From Taibaiella sp. KBW10 (GTDB lineage Bacteria; Bacteroidota; Bacteroidia; Chitinophagales; Chitinophagaceae), in contig NZ_QAJI01000005.1 in NCBI RefSeq assembly GCF_003852495.1, forward strand, positions 412,097 to 462,342: a stretch of 50,246 nucleotides of DNA. Reading direction: 5' to 3'. A model generated the notes under the pieces. It did no database searches. It was given only the letters and a program-made list of their open reading frames with translations, and had not been told where the DNA came from. The position numbers were made by a program, and so were the translations under genes. Within the stretch, counting starts at the first letter, position 1; every line of letters starts with the position of its first letter. This document shows, in pieces, positions 37,228 to 47,000 of the stretch.

Positions 37228-38139
37228 ATGAGAATTCTACTTATTTTAACTGCCACTTTTTTAATGAGCATAAACCTATTCGGACAAGATGACCCATTAA
37301 AATTTTTTTATGTCATTGATAGCGTCGCTTTTAAAAACAATATTAGGGTGAAGTTTGACACTCTTCATAATCCGCCAAACCAAAATACAATTACTAAGTA
37401 TGATACTTTAGGAAGAAAAATTTTGTTTTATTATACTAACAGTAAATTTAAATACAAGAATGTATACAAAACTTCTGCCGATACAATTTTATGTTTTATT
37501 AGTACAGTATCAAATGAAAATCTGACTGAAAAAGTCATAGAAATACAAAAGTATTTGTACAATAGTAATGGGAAAATTATTTTCAAATCCAATTGTTATA
37601 AAAACTCAAATAATATTTCTGCCCAATTGACTAAGTTCTATTACGACTCGTTAAACAGAATCACAGCAAAACATTTTTATTACGTTCATAATTTTTCTAA
37701 AGAATTAAATGATCACTATTCCACAAATGAGGCGTCTTATGAACTAAATACTGCTGAAAATTACTTTTACGACAATAAAAACAGACTTATTTTGATTAAA
37801 GAAATGACAGGACCTTTTGAAGAACGCTACACAGATAGTTTGAAATATGACAACCAAGGAAGATTAAAGACGATAATAAAATTTCAGAAGTATGGTTCAA
37901 TTGGAGAAATTAAGCAACGCGACATTTTTTATACAACGAATTACGTTTATTCTGATAGTAGTTGGACAAAATATGAATCAGTTTGCGTTGGCGAAAAAAT
38001 TGAAGCAACTAAAGGTGCTTGGAAAAGTCCTACAATTGAATACGTATTTTCAGAAAACGGATTATTGATTAAGGAATATATGGTTTACGACAACTCAAAA
38101 GAACTACATAAAAAGTATGACTACCAATATTTCAAATAA
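37228..38139 (+). CDS. Secreted YD-repeat-like orphan protein 1
   Basis: 303 residues from the ATG at 37228, where the signal peptide (MRILLILTATFLMSINLFGQ) begins. The rest is made of repeats of the style YDTLGRKILFYY, YDSLNRITAKHF, YDNKNRLILI and YDNQGRLKTII, the same consensus as RHS/YD repeats, but with no hinge, core or toxin tip. It could be a small YD-repeat beta protein of the envelope or a decayed RHS relative. A+T-rich, unlike its neighbours to the left. Confidence 0.65.
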   Translation: MRILLILTATFLMSINLFGQDDPLKFFYVIDSVAFKNNIRVKFDTLHNPPNQNTITKYDTLGRKILFYYTNSKFKYKNVYKTSADTILCFISTVSNENLTEKVIEIQKYLYNSNGKIIFKSNCYKNSNNISAQLTKFYYDSLNRITAKHFYYVHNFSKELNDHYSTNEASYELNTAENYFYDNKNRLILIKEMTGPFEERYTDSLKYDNQGRLKTIIKFQKYGSIGEIKQRDIFYTTNYVYSDSSWTKYESVCVGEKIEATKGAWKSPTIEYVFSENGLLIKEYMVYDNSKELHKKYDYQYFK

Positions 38140-38316
38140 ACATACTGCAGCTGACGAACAAAGGCTGAACTTTAGTAATTCAATTTAACTTTAGTGCAAA
38201 ACTCGGCTGACGGAACGCTATTACCGCACCATCGCAAATATCTAATCAGTTAGCGGTCAGGCTACCGCAGACTCGGACGAATCCAATAACTTAATACAAA
38301 AAATGATTCTAATTAA
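38140..38316. repeat. Structured spacer between the two orphan genes
   Basis: It is richer in G+C than both neighbours. It contains the hairpin GCGGT/ACCGC (38253-38268) and twin AACTTTAGT words. The look is that of a cassette boundary, but no integrase or clear attC core site was identified. Confidence 0.35.
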
Positions 38317-39231
38317 ATGACAAAATCTAAAATAAAAGTCTATTTGACAATCTTCATCAGTTTTATAAGTCTTTTGTTTTTTAGCACTTCTTTTGGACAA
38401 AATTCGAAATCCAAATCAATAAAAAATAATTTATTACCAAAAGAAATAACACTTAATCCCAATACTATTAAAATCATAGATAGTATTTATGTGTTTAAAA
38501 ATGGTATTCAAAAATTAGAGACAATTCAATTATTTGAGCTAAAAAACGGCATACTTGTTTCGGGCAATAGGAAATATTATGTTAATGATACTCTTAACCA
38601 AACTACTAATGATGTATTTGATTCAAATGGGAATTGTATAGAGAGTAACACTCTTTTACATTTCAAAAATTCAAATCAAATATTTGAAAGAAAACTAGAT
38701 GAATATGGCAACATAATACAACTCACAACAACTGAAAATAACAAAGTGAATATATTAGAATATAGAAATGCATACGAAAAAAACAAATTGGTTGACGTGT
38801 CAGCTATTTCTAAAAAAACTGGTGATATACTCAAGAAGACTTCTTTTAAGTATGATTCAAGAGGAAATTTAATTGAAGAGTGGTTTAAAAGTTCATATTT
38901 AGATGCCAAAAATCTGTATCAATACAATAAAACTAATCAAGTAATATTACATAAACATATTAGGAACGGTGTATTAAATGACAGTATAATATACCATTAT
39001 GATAAAGGGTTGCTTTCCAAAAAAGAATGGTATGAGGATGCTTTCGCCAATCCTATGATTAAAAATTACTATTATAATGAAAAACAACAACTCATTTTAG
39101 AAAAACAAGAAGATCTTAATGAAAAGACTGAATATAAAAATTTTGATTCTTTTGATAATTGGCAAATTAAAGAACAGTATTCTTACAAAAATATTAACAG
39201 ATTGATCAAAAGGGTATTTATAAATCGTTAG
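38317..39231 (+). CDS. Secreted YD-repeat-like orphan protein 2
   Basis: 304 residues with a signal peptide (to about residue 27, LFFSTSFGQ). It has degenerate YD-type repeats (LDEYGNIIQLTT, FKYDSRGNLIEEW, YQYNKTNQVILHK, YYYNEKQQLILEK). No toxin or binding domain was recognised. It is the same kind of protein as the gene before it, but the two are not obviously recent duplicates. Confidence 0.65.
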   Translation: MTKSKIKVYLTIFISFISLLFFSTSFGQNSKSKSIKNNLLPKEITLNPNTIKIIDSIYVFKNGIQKLETIQLFELKNGILVSGNRKYYVNDTLNQTTNDVFDSNGNCIESNTLLHFKNSNQIFERKLDEYGNIIQLTTTENNKVNILEYRNAYEKNKLVDVSAISKKTGDILKKTSFKYDSRGNLIEEWFKSSYLDAKNLYQYNKTNQVILHKHIRNGVLNDSIIYHYDKGLLSKKEWYEDAFANPMIKNYYYNEKQQLILEKQEDLNEKTEYKNFDSFDNWQIKEQYSYKNINRLIKRVFINR

Positions 39232-40084
39232 TACCGTTATAATTTAATTGGCCAAAAACCCGAACTACTAACATTCTATTGACAATAGGCGGGCAGACCG
39301 TGCTACTATGATACTTTTACTAAATTTAAACTTCGGTGCTTCTATTGAGTTTTGGTGCTAAAAATCCCGCCCATCACCAATACAAGAAACGTTTCATATT
39401 AATAAAATCCATTACGGCTTAATGCCATCTCCACTCCCAAGCTGCCTTCTTCCAATTGCGCACAGGGCTTCCGTTTGTATATCTTCAATTAAGTGCGGTA
39501 TAGCATTCAAAGAATGCGCGCGCCTACTCTACAGGACACCCCGCATTCACAAAATAGATTTGCACATGGGCAACTGCAGGAGGGATACATGCACCAAATC
39601 CCGAACAAGCCTTAGCCATATTATTGCACTTTATTAAGTTCCATTAAGGCCAGAACATCCGCCTCATCATAATAAAATACCCCCCTACAAACCATGCCTT
39701 TAGCAAGCCATACAACCCCGTACTTAAGAAAAACAGCGGCATGAAAATCGGGATCAACCAAAACAATTCTCGTGATGCAAATGACACTCATTGAGATGAT
39801 ACATGGACTAAGGACAAGTCCAATTTTCTGAGCAAATACTAAGCCTTTAACTACATAAATCAAGCTTAATGAGAGGGGTCAAATTAAATTGGTACAAAAA
39901 AATAAACACAAATTATTTTGCAATTATGGAGATCAAAATGCAAACCGAACTAAGAGAATAAACGGTCATAAAATCGCTATAGAAACCCTTCCCCTTAAAT
40001 GAAATTTCCCCAAAAGAAAAGGGAAAAAAGAAAACAATTGAAACATGGGATCGAGCAAACTGAGCGCTATAAATTCCCGAAGGG

Positions 40085-40111
40085 TGTTTTGCTGTTTTTT
40101 ACAGCAAAACA
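40085..40111. terminator. Hairpin with T-rich loop
   Basis: TGTTTTGCTGT and ACAGCAAAACA form an 11-bp stem over a five-T loop. It could be a terminator or a structural element; no gene ends right before it. Confidence 0.4.
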
Positions 40112-40435
40112 TTATGCGCGCGCAGTGCCGTCCGATCCTATTATATTGGCTGTCTTTTAGTGCTTTTCGGGAGTGGAAAAGAAGCACATAAATTTTAAAA
40201 TAATGCTGGATTAAGGATAAACGTTTGCTATATCAATACCTTTTATTAAGGGAAATGTGTTCAAAAATAAGTATATGTACCTGAGTACACTTTACACTTT
40301 CAAGATCAAAAAAACAATTTAATTATTTTAGTGAGATTTATTTCATGTTATTATCAAACATATGTATTGCTAATAGTGTTTATTAAATATTTATTCTATA
40401 TAAAAATTATTTTTCGTGTTCTCCGTATAGTGATT

Positions 40436-40443
40436 TACTTTTG
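40436..40443 (+). promoter_or_regulatory. -7 box (TACTTTTG) of RHS locus B
   Basis: The same octamer as the locus A promoter, 135 nt before the ATG at 40578. The shared promoter suggests the two loci are expressed under similar conditions. Confidence 0.6.
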
Positions 40444-40526
40444 CTCTTTTTTAACAAATATTTTCAATACGCTTTTTTCCCTTGCCAGATGTAGCAACTT
40501 GCCTTGCTGCTTTCTTTTTGGATAGG

Positions 40527-40543
40527 AAAGATTCCGAATCTTT
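40527..40543. promoter_or_regulatory. Leader palindrome of RHS locus B
   Basis: AAAGATTC and GAATCTTT flank a single C. It lies about 35 nt before the start codon, in the predicted leader. A small operator fits better than a hairpin, since the loop is too short. Confidence 0.4.
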
Positions 40544-40577
40544 TATTAATAATCAATCAACAATAAAATAATAGAAC

Positions 40578-43500
40578 ATGGTAAAACGCTCCGTTAAAAA
40601 CGTAGTGCTGCTGTTGTGCTTTCTGGCAGGAGCCGGAAGCGGCTACAGCCAGGATGTGAGTAAGCTTTATAGCACCGATCTGTATACCGGTGTGGCTAAT
40701 GTAAATATACCAATAACTACCTACCAGTTAAAGAACAATGATTTGGGTGTTTCCCTTTCCTATAATACCAAAGGTGTTCCCGTGCGGGAGTTTGCCGGTG
40801 TTGCCGGAACGCACTGGTCGCTCAGTACGGCGGGTTCGGTAGTAAGATCCGTCAAAGGGCTGCCTGACGAATGGTATAGCGGCGGTGTCGAGCTCACCCC
40901 GGAATATATCAAAAGAGCAGATATGCTAATCCGGTATAATAACTATAAAGGCCGTCTGATTGTCAGTAAGGAAAACGGTAGCCAGAGAGCCGATCAGAAC
41001 GTCTACCGCGACCCGGAGAGCGACGATTATTTTTTTAATGTAGGTAATGTCCAGTTCTCTTTCCAGGTGGGCTGGGACGGAGGTATCTTTGTGAGCAGCC
41101 AGGAACGGTACGAGGTTACTTTCCTGAACGGAGATCAGCCTTATGTGCATCCCAGCCAGGTACCTGCAATGAATACCGTACAGGAATTTAATATCAGGGT
41201 TACAGACAAGGACAATGGTCTGACCTATTACTTCAGTCCTGCAATCCGCGAGATCCGCAAAGTAACTCCTTATTTCAGGAATATTTTCCCCTTTCTGCAC
41301 ACGATGAACTGCGGTATTTATGATGTTTTATCTATTAAGGGAGAAGAGACAAGGATTGTTAATACCTGGAAGCTGGATAAAGTGATGAGTACTGAAAATG
41401 AACAGGTGTCCTATAGCTACAAAACCTTTATTATGCCCCTCGGATTTTCGGCCGACTCCTCCTGGACGCAAATTAAAGATGTAAGCAGTTCATCTGTGGA
41501 CACCTTTGCCAACGGGAGCGCCAATCCTTACTTTTTGCGAGTAGACACTTTTTTACTGGTCAGCGGAATCGATTTCCCTTATGGTAAACGTATTACTTTG
41601 GAATACGATACCCTTAACCAGCGCCTGGAGTTTGCCGGCAGAAGCAATAACGGGATTTATCCTTTTTACCCAAAGCTGAACGCTGTATTATACCAGGAAC
41701 AGGATAAGCAATTGAAATATCTCTTTGATTATAGCTATTTTCATACCCCATCTGCTGCCAATCCGCAAACCGAAAGTAATACCTACCTTAATGATGAACC
41801 TGATCGCTACAGCCTGAAGCTTAAAGGGGTCAATATATTGGATGGCACCAATGCCAATCCACTTTATACCTTTAGCTATAATGCCAACAAGCAAAGAAGA
41901 TATGGTAAAGGACTGGATTTTTATGGATATTATAATGGCGGAACGACTGTATTGGGGCAAAAAGGACATTCCTTACCCGATCTTAGTAATCGTAATTCCG
42001 ATGCCGCTTCCATGCAATATGGTATCTTAAACAGCATTACAACAGGCACCGGGAGCAAAGCCACCTTTAACTATAGCGCTCAGGAAGGGCTTAGTGCAAT
42101 ATCTTCGGCTCTTATCCCCTCCGGGGTCACCTGGTATGGCTCCGGCACCATCGGAGATGGCCTAAGGGTAAATTCTATTGAGATCAGCGATGTAAATGAT
42201 CCGGGCTATAAAAATACCATAAGCTATACATATAGTGGCGGTCAGTATTTCCTTCCCGGAGGCATTTACGATATCAGCAGTCACTTCGCTAATGCAAGCG
42301 GCACAATACAGAAATTCTACCGCTATGAAAACTTTATGAACCCGGGTTATTTTGCACGAGGTACCAACCACGGTTACAGCAATGTAACCGAGACACAACG
42401 CAACATAGATAATCAGGTGTTGGGTAGTACCATATACCAGTTTACCAACTTTAAAGAAGGTGCCAGTGCTCCAAGGCTGCTCGTCGCCGGTGGCGGGCAA
42501 TCCTATGTAGGCTTTCCGTTTACGCGCAAACAATATGTACGCAGTTGGGAAATGGGGCTGCCAGTCAATGTAAAAAGCTATGATAATAATGGCCTGATCC
42601 AGAAAGAAGAGCAGTATGCCTATAATTTTATTACCGATACTGGTAGCGCCATCAGCCTAAAAGTAAATGAATCAAATAATGTAGTGACCCATGTGATTGA
42701 CGGACTAAGTGTCTACAATGATCCGGATGTACCTTGCGCCAATATCCGGGACTATAAGATCACCAAAGATCCCTACAGACCTTATAAAGGCTATGCTTTA
42801 CTAAGCCAGAAAATAGCTCGTAGCTATGTCTCCAATACACAGTACCTTGCGGAGACCAGCACTTACAGTTATGACAGCAGGCAGAATATGAAAAGTGTTC
42901 GTCAGCAAAACAGCGATGGCAATTATACAGAACAGGTAAGTATCTATAACTACGATATTCCATCCGGCAGCGATGTGGCTTTAAGCAAAATGACCACCGA
43001 TGATATGGAACGTATTGTGGCTTCAGAGACATGGTATAATGGCACCAATGCCGGTACCCGCAACAGCAGCTCCAAGTTATTAAGTGCATCAATTTATAAA
43101 TATACTACTGCCAATAATACAGTGGTCAATAAAATAGTGTACGGAACGGCTTTAGATCAGCCGCTGGACTATGCAACCTATATGGGAAGTCAGCCCAATA
43201 CTGCACAGCAAATTATCAACGCCTATACCAATCCCACAACTTTGCCGGCTTATCTGGAAGAAATGACCAATGTGCAGCTGTTTAATGAAAAAGGCAATCC
43301 TACAGAGACCTATGTGCCGCAATCCGATGCATATAAATCTATGATCTGGGATACCACTATTGGTAAGAAAATTGCGGATGTGGCTAATGCCAGGAGCACC
43401 GAGATTGTGTATGCCGGTTTTGATAAAGATGGGGAGCAGAACCTTTATTTTAACCCGCAGCACCGCAGTGTTTATAATGGCAACAGCATGAGTGTGCCTT

Positions 43501-44009
43501 CCATAAACTTTGGCATACCCGTCAATGCACCCTTGATTGGTAAGGGCGTATATGTACTGGAAGCCAATGCCGGTAGTAGCAAAGAAGTATATATCAATAC
43601 CCTTGAAACCAATAAGGCTTACAGAGCTACTTTCTGGGCTTCTGCTAATGCGGTACCCCAGTTTGGGATAGAAGGCGGTACCCAGTTTACCCTGACAGAG
43701 ATCGCGAAGAAAGGCGAATACAGACAATACGAAGTGCTGTTTACCCCAACAGCGGCCAATCAGAAAATCGGTTTCCATAGCAACAGCAGCAATATTGCCC
43801 TGGAAGAATTGCGTATCCACCCGGCCAATGCGGTGATGGAAAACTACCGGTACACGCCTTTATTTGGTACCTCGGTAACCACCGATGCCCTGGGCCGTAT
43901 GACTTTCTATGAATACGATGCCATAGGCAGGATGGTATTCACCCGCGATCAGCTAGGTAATATCCTGATTCATACAGAGTATGGCATTAATAGCGATCCA
44001 ACAAACTAA
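40578..44009 (+). CDS. Secreted RHS-shell N-terminal protein B
   Basis: 1143 residues with a signal peptide (MVKRSVKNVVLLLCFLAG...). It is a paralogue of the protein at 308-3796 over the full length: DLYTGVANVNIPI, NTKGVPVREFAGVAG and GLPDEWYSGG at the start, a beta-sandwich near residue 960-1090 and a C-terminal YD repeat (TDALGRMTFYEYDAIGRM). The stretch from about 43410 to 43840 is almost identical in DNA to 3205-3630 of locus A, while the rest is more diverged. It lies 35 bp before the RHS core and is thought to pair with it as one shell. Confidence 0.8.
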   Translation: MVKRSVKNVVLLLCFLAGAGSGYSQDVSKLYSTDLYTGVANVNIPITTYQLKNNDLGVSLSYNTKGVPVREFAGVAGTHWSLSTAGSVVRSVKGLPDEWYSGGVELTPEYIKRADMLIRYNNYKGRLIVSKENGSQRADQNVYRDPESDDYFFNVGNVQFSFQVGWDGGIFVSSQERYEVTFLNGDQPYVHPSQVPAMNTVQEFNIRVTDKDNGLTYYFSPAIREIRKVTPYFRNIFPFLHTMNCGIYDVLSIKGEETRIVNTWKLDKVMSTENEQVSYSYKTFIMPLGFSADSSWTQIKDVSSSSVDTFANGSANPYFLRVDTFLLVSGIDFPYGKRITLEYDTLNQRLEFAGRSNNGIYPFYPKLNAVLYQEQDKQLKYLFDYSYFHTPSAANPQTESNTYLNDEPDRYSLKLKGVNILDGTNANPLYTFSYNANKQRRYGKGLDFYGYYNGGTTVLGQKGHSLPDLSNRNSDAASMQYGILNSITTGTGSKATFNYSAQEGLSAISSALIPSGVTWYGSGTIGDGLRVNSIEISDVNDPGYKNTISYTYSGGQYFLPGGIYDISSHFANASGTIQKFYRYENFMNPGYFARGTNHGYSNVTETQRNIDNQVLGSTIYQFTNFKEGASAPRLLVAGGGQSYVGFPFTRKQYVRSWEMGLPVNVKSYDNNGLIQKEEQYAYNFITDTGSAISLKVNESNNVVTHVIDGLSVYNDPDVPCANIRDYKITKDPYRPYKGYALLSQKIARSYVSNTQYLAETSTYSYDSRQNMKSVRQQNSDGNYTEQVSIYNYDIPSGSDVALSKMTTDDMERIVASETWYNGTNAGTRNSSSKLLSASIYKYTTANNTVVNKIVYGTALDQPLDYATYMGSQPNTAQQIINAYTNPTTLPAYLEEMTNVQLFNEKGNPTETYVPQSDAYKSMIWDTTIGKKIADVANARSTEIVYAGFDKDGEQNLYFNPQHRSVYNGNSMSVPSINFGIPVNAPLIGKGVYVLEANAGSSKEVYINTLETNKAYRATFWASANAVPQFGIEGGTQFTLTEIAKKGEYRQYEVLFTPTAANQKIGFHSNSSNIALEELRIHPANAVMENYRYTPLFGTSVTTDALGRMTFYEYDAIGRMVFTRDQLGNILIHTEYGINSDPTN

Positions 44010-44044
44010 ACCCGAATCAATAATCAGAAAAAGAATTGAATACG

Positions 44045-47000
44045 ATGAATGTTCTTCAATCCAGATATATATATAGTTTATTGTTGGGCTTGCTCTGGGC
44101 AAACGATATTACAGAGGCCACAGCACAAGTAATAAAACCCAATATTCCCAAGTTAACCGAAACGGCTGTACCCGGCGCCTCTACGGTTACCATACCAATG
44201 CCTAACAATACGACCAAAGGACGGGTCAATTATAGCCGTACTTATGTACCAAAAATCCGTATAACGGATGTAGGACAAGTGCTTAGTGCCAGTCCGGATA
44301 AAGTAGTTGTCAGCACCACATACACCAATGCCCAGGGTATGGCAGAACAAAAAGTGATGCGCAATACCTTCAGAACCTCAGGGGGCGCATACCAGCATAC
44401 CGTAATACCGGTAGATACCCGGTCTATGGCCGAACGCTATAGCTTTATGTCCTATTCCTCCGGCGAAAAGAGCTATAACCAGAGCGCCTATTTGGAGTCT
44501 ATCAGTTATCATAATGGTATTCAGCGCCATCCTGAAGAATCAGGAAACCTGGCTACCGATGCGGTGATTTCTGTCGGATTGACCAAAAATACGGCTACGG
44601 CAAGTGAGCGCAGCGTCACAGACTATGCCCCCGGCAAAAGCCGCATAGGGCAGAATAGAGGTACAAAATCGACTGGCATTCTTAACCTGGGTGTAGATGC
44701 CGTTACAAAACCCGAAGCCAATATCCGCATCTGGACCATAAACAACGGAATACCGGTGAGTACTGCCGTTTATCCTGTAGGCAGCCTGCAGGGTATCCGC
44801 ATCACGAATGTGGACGGGGCCACAAAAATAGCCTTTTCTGATCTTAGCGGCCGGCTAGTATATGAATGCACCTTTGTACAGAAAATAACCGATATCGATG
44901 GTAATGTGACCGCCAGAATATATGCCATCACCTATTATGTTTATGATCTTTTTGGCAGACTTCGGTTTACGATCAGCCCAAAAGCCGTAGATGCGATCAA
45001 GGCCAATTGGACCATGACAACCGATATTTTGAAAGAACTGTGTTTTGAATACCAATACGATGCGAAAGGAAGACAAATAGCCGTACATAAACCCGGAGAA
45101 ACAGGTTTTACCGAACTGGTCTACGATAAAGTAGGTAAGACCGTGATGCGCCGTTCGCCTTTAGAAGCAGCCAAAGGCATCTGGGAACTGGTCTATTATG
45201 ACCGCAAAAACCGCATTATCGCCACCGGTTTACTGACCGACAACCAAAGCCGTGCCTACTGGCAGGGTCAGGCCGCTACAGGCGGATCGGCCACGGCGAC
45301 TACCCAGGCCCATTATTATATCTGGGGCGCCGGTAAAGGAAGCCTGCCGCCACAAACCGGTGTGACTAATACCGAAGTCCTGAGCTATAACTATTACGAC
45401 AGCTATACCAATACTCCCTTAAGCAGCGAAACCCTTAGTAATACCTTAATCCAACCCTATTTGAGCACAGCGGCTACCGCAGAAGCCTATGTACAAGGCC
45501 CCAGTAGCTTTGCCCGGCTTACCGCTACGGCAGTAAAAGTGATCAAAGCACCCGGAGCCGGCACCGGTTTACAGGATTGGACCTATGGCAAAGTCTTTTA
45601 TGACAGTATGGGCAGGGTAATCTATAGTATAAGCCAGAATGCTACCGGTGCTAAAGACAGCGCAGCCACACAATATAATGTAGCCGGGCAGGTACTGTTT
45701 AATATACTCAGCCATAACGCAAGCTTAAGCAGCGGCAATAAACGTAGCCTGCAGCTGACTAGCCATACCTATGAAGACTATAGCGGCCGCTTGCAGCAAA
45801 GCAACCGCAAGATCAATGACAAAGACTGGGAACCTATGGTGGCCTATACCTACGATGAAATGGGTAGGGTAAAAGAAAAGGTGTTCGGTAATAATGCTGA
45901 AAGCCAGCAGTATACCTATAATGTAAGGGGCGAGCTGACCGGGATCAACGAACAATATGCCCTGACCGGTAACAACGGCGGTAAAGGCGTAACCTTTGGA
46001 GAAGCCCTGCGTTACGACTACGGCTTTGAAACATCAAGATATGATGGTCAGATAGCCGGTATGTTATGGAGAGGCTCCGGCGGTGGCAATGTAAAGGCGA
46101 ATGCATATGGATACTGGTATGATAGCACCGGGAAAATGACTCTGGCCAATTACAATGAAGCAGCAACATCAGGTAATAGTGTACCTACCGCCTGGAATGT
46201 AGATAACAAGAACTTTGCGGAGTCTATGGCTTATGATATTAATGGCAATATCATTAACCTACGTCGTAGCGGTATTGCGATGGTCTCCGGTAGCCTGAGC
46301 CCCGTAGCTTTGGACCGTTTAGTCTATACCTACCTGCCCAACAGCAATAAAATAGACAAAGTGATCGACCAGAACCCCAGCAATTACGGCGTGGGCGACT
46401 TCCAGCAAGGCACAGCTCAAGGCTATAGTTATGATGCCAGCGGTAACCTGACCGAAGACAAATCAAAAAGTATCACCGGTATCACCTATACCTTCTTTAA
46501 CAAACCCCAGCAAGTAAGCTTCAGCAATGGCAATACCATCCGCTACAGTTACGATGCCGGAGGCAATAAAGTACAGGAAATCAGTATAGAAGGTGCTGCA
46601 ACGACCAAACTGAACTATATCGCCAATGGCGTGTATAAAAACGAAGTCCTGCAATACCTGAGTACCGCCGAAGGGCGTACCGATATGAGTAAAGCCCAAC
46701 CCCAGGAACAATACTTCGTTAAAGACCATTTAGGCAATATCCGCAGCATTATCGCTTCTGCCCTTACCGAGGTGATCGGCCCGGGAGGTACGGGAAGAAC
46801 CCAAAACTATAGTGCCGGTTATGAAGCTGCCAATGCCGCTGTAGAAGAACAAGTGTTTGAAAATGTCAGCAATGTACGGGAAGAAAAACCCGGCAGCCTC
46901 AGCAGCAACGATACCAAAGCCGCCTTGCTTGATGCCAGTACCCAAGCCAAAACCGTAGGAACCTCTATTGTTTTAAAAGTAATGGCTGGCGATAAGATCA

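Larger units (their letters stand above)
39232..40577. other. 1.3-kb gene-poor region before RHS locus B
   Basis: No gene can be supported with confidence. It holds inverted words GGCGGG (39288-39293) and CCCGCC (39366-39371), a minus-strand frame 39621-39863 that reads like a possible fragment of a real protein (DPDFHAAVFLKYGVVW), an 11-bp hairpin at 40085-40111, the RHS locus B promoter (40436-40443) and a leader palindrome. It may be decayed DNA. Confidence 0.5.

Noticed and set aside
38140-38316. Integron attC site
   Set aside because: GTTAGCGG and inverted words recall attC sites, but the GTTRRRY core and a matching partner are not met, and no integrase is seen.
39621-39863. Minus-strand 80-residue gene
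   Set aside because: The end reads like a real protein, but there is no signal, no recognised family and no second line of evidence. It was left inside the gene-poor region as a possible fragment.
43152-43820. Long minus-strand open frames inside the RHS genes (also 3119-3610, 4327-4863, 40926-41300)
   Set aside because: They repeat at the same places in both paralogues because the coding strand is conserved there, and they have no plausible start, signal or family. They are shadows of the RHS genes.
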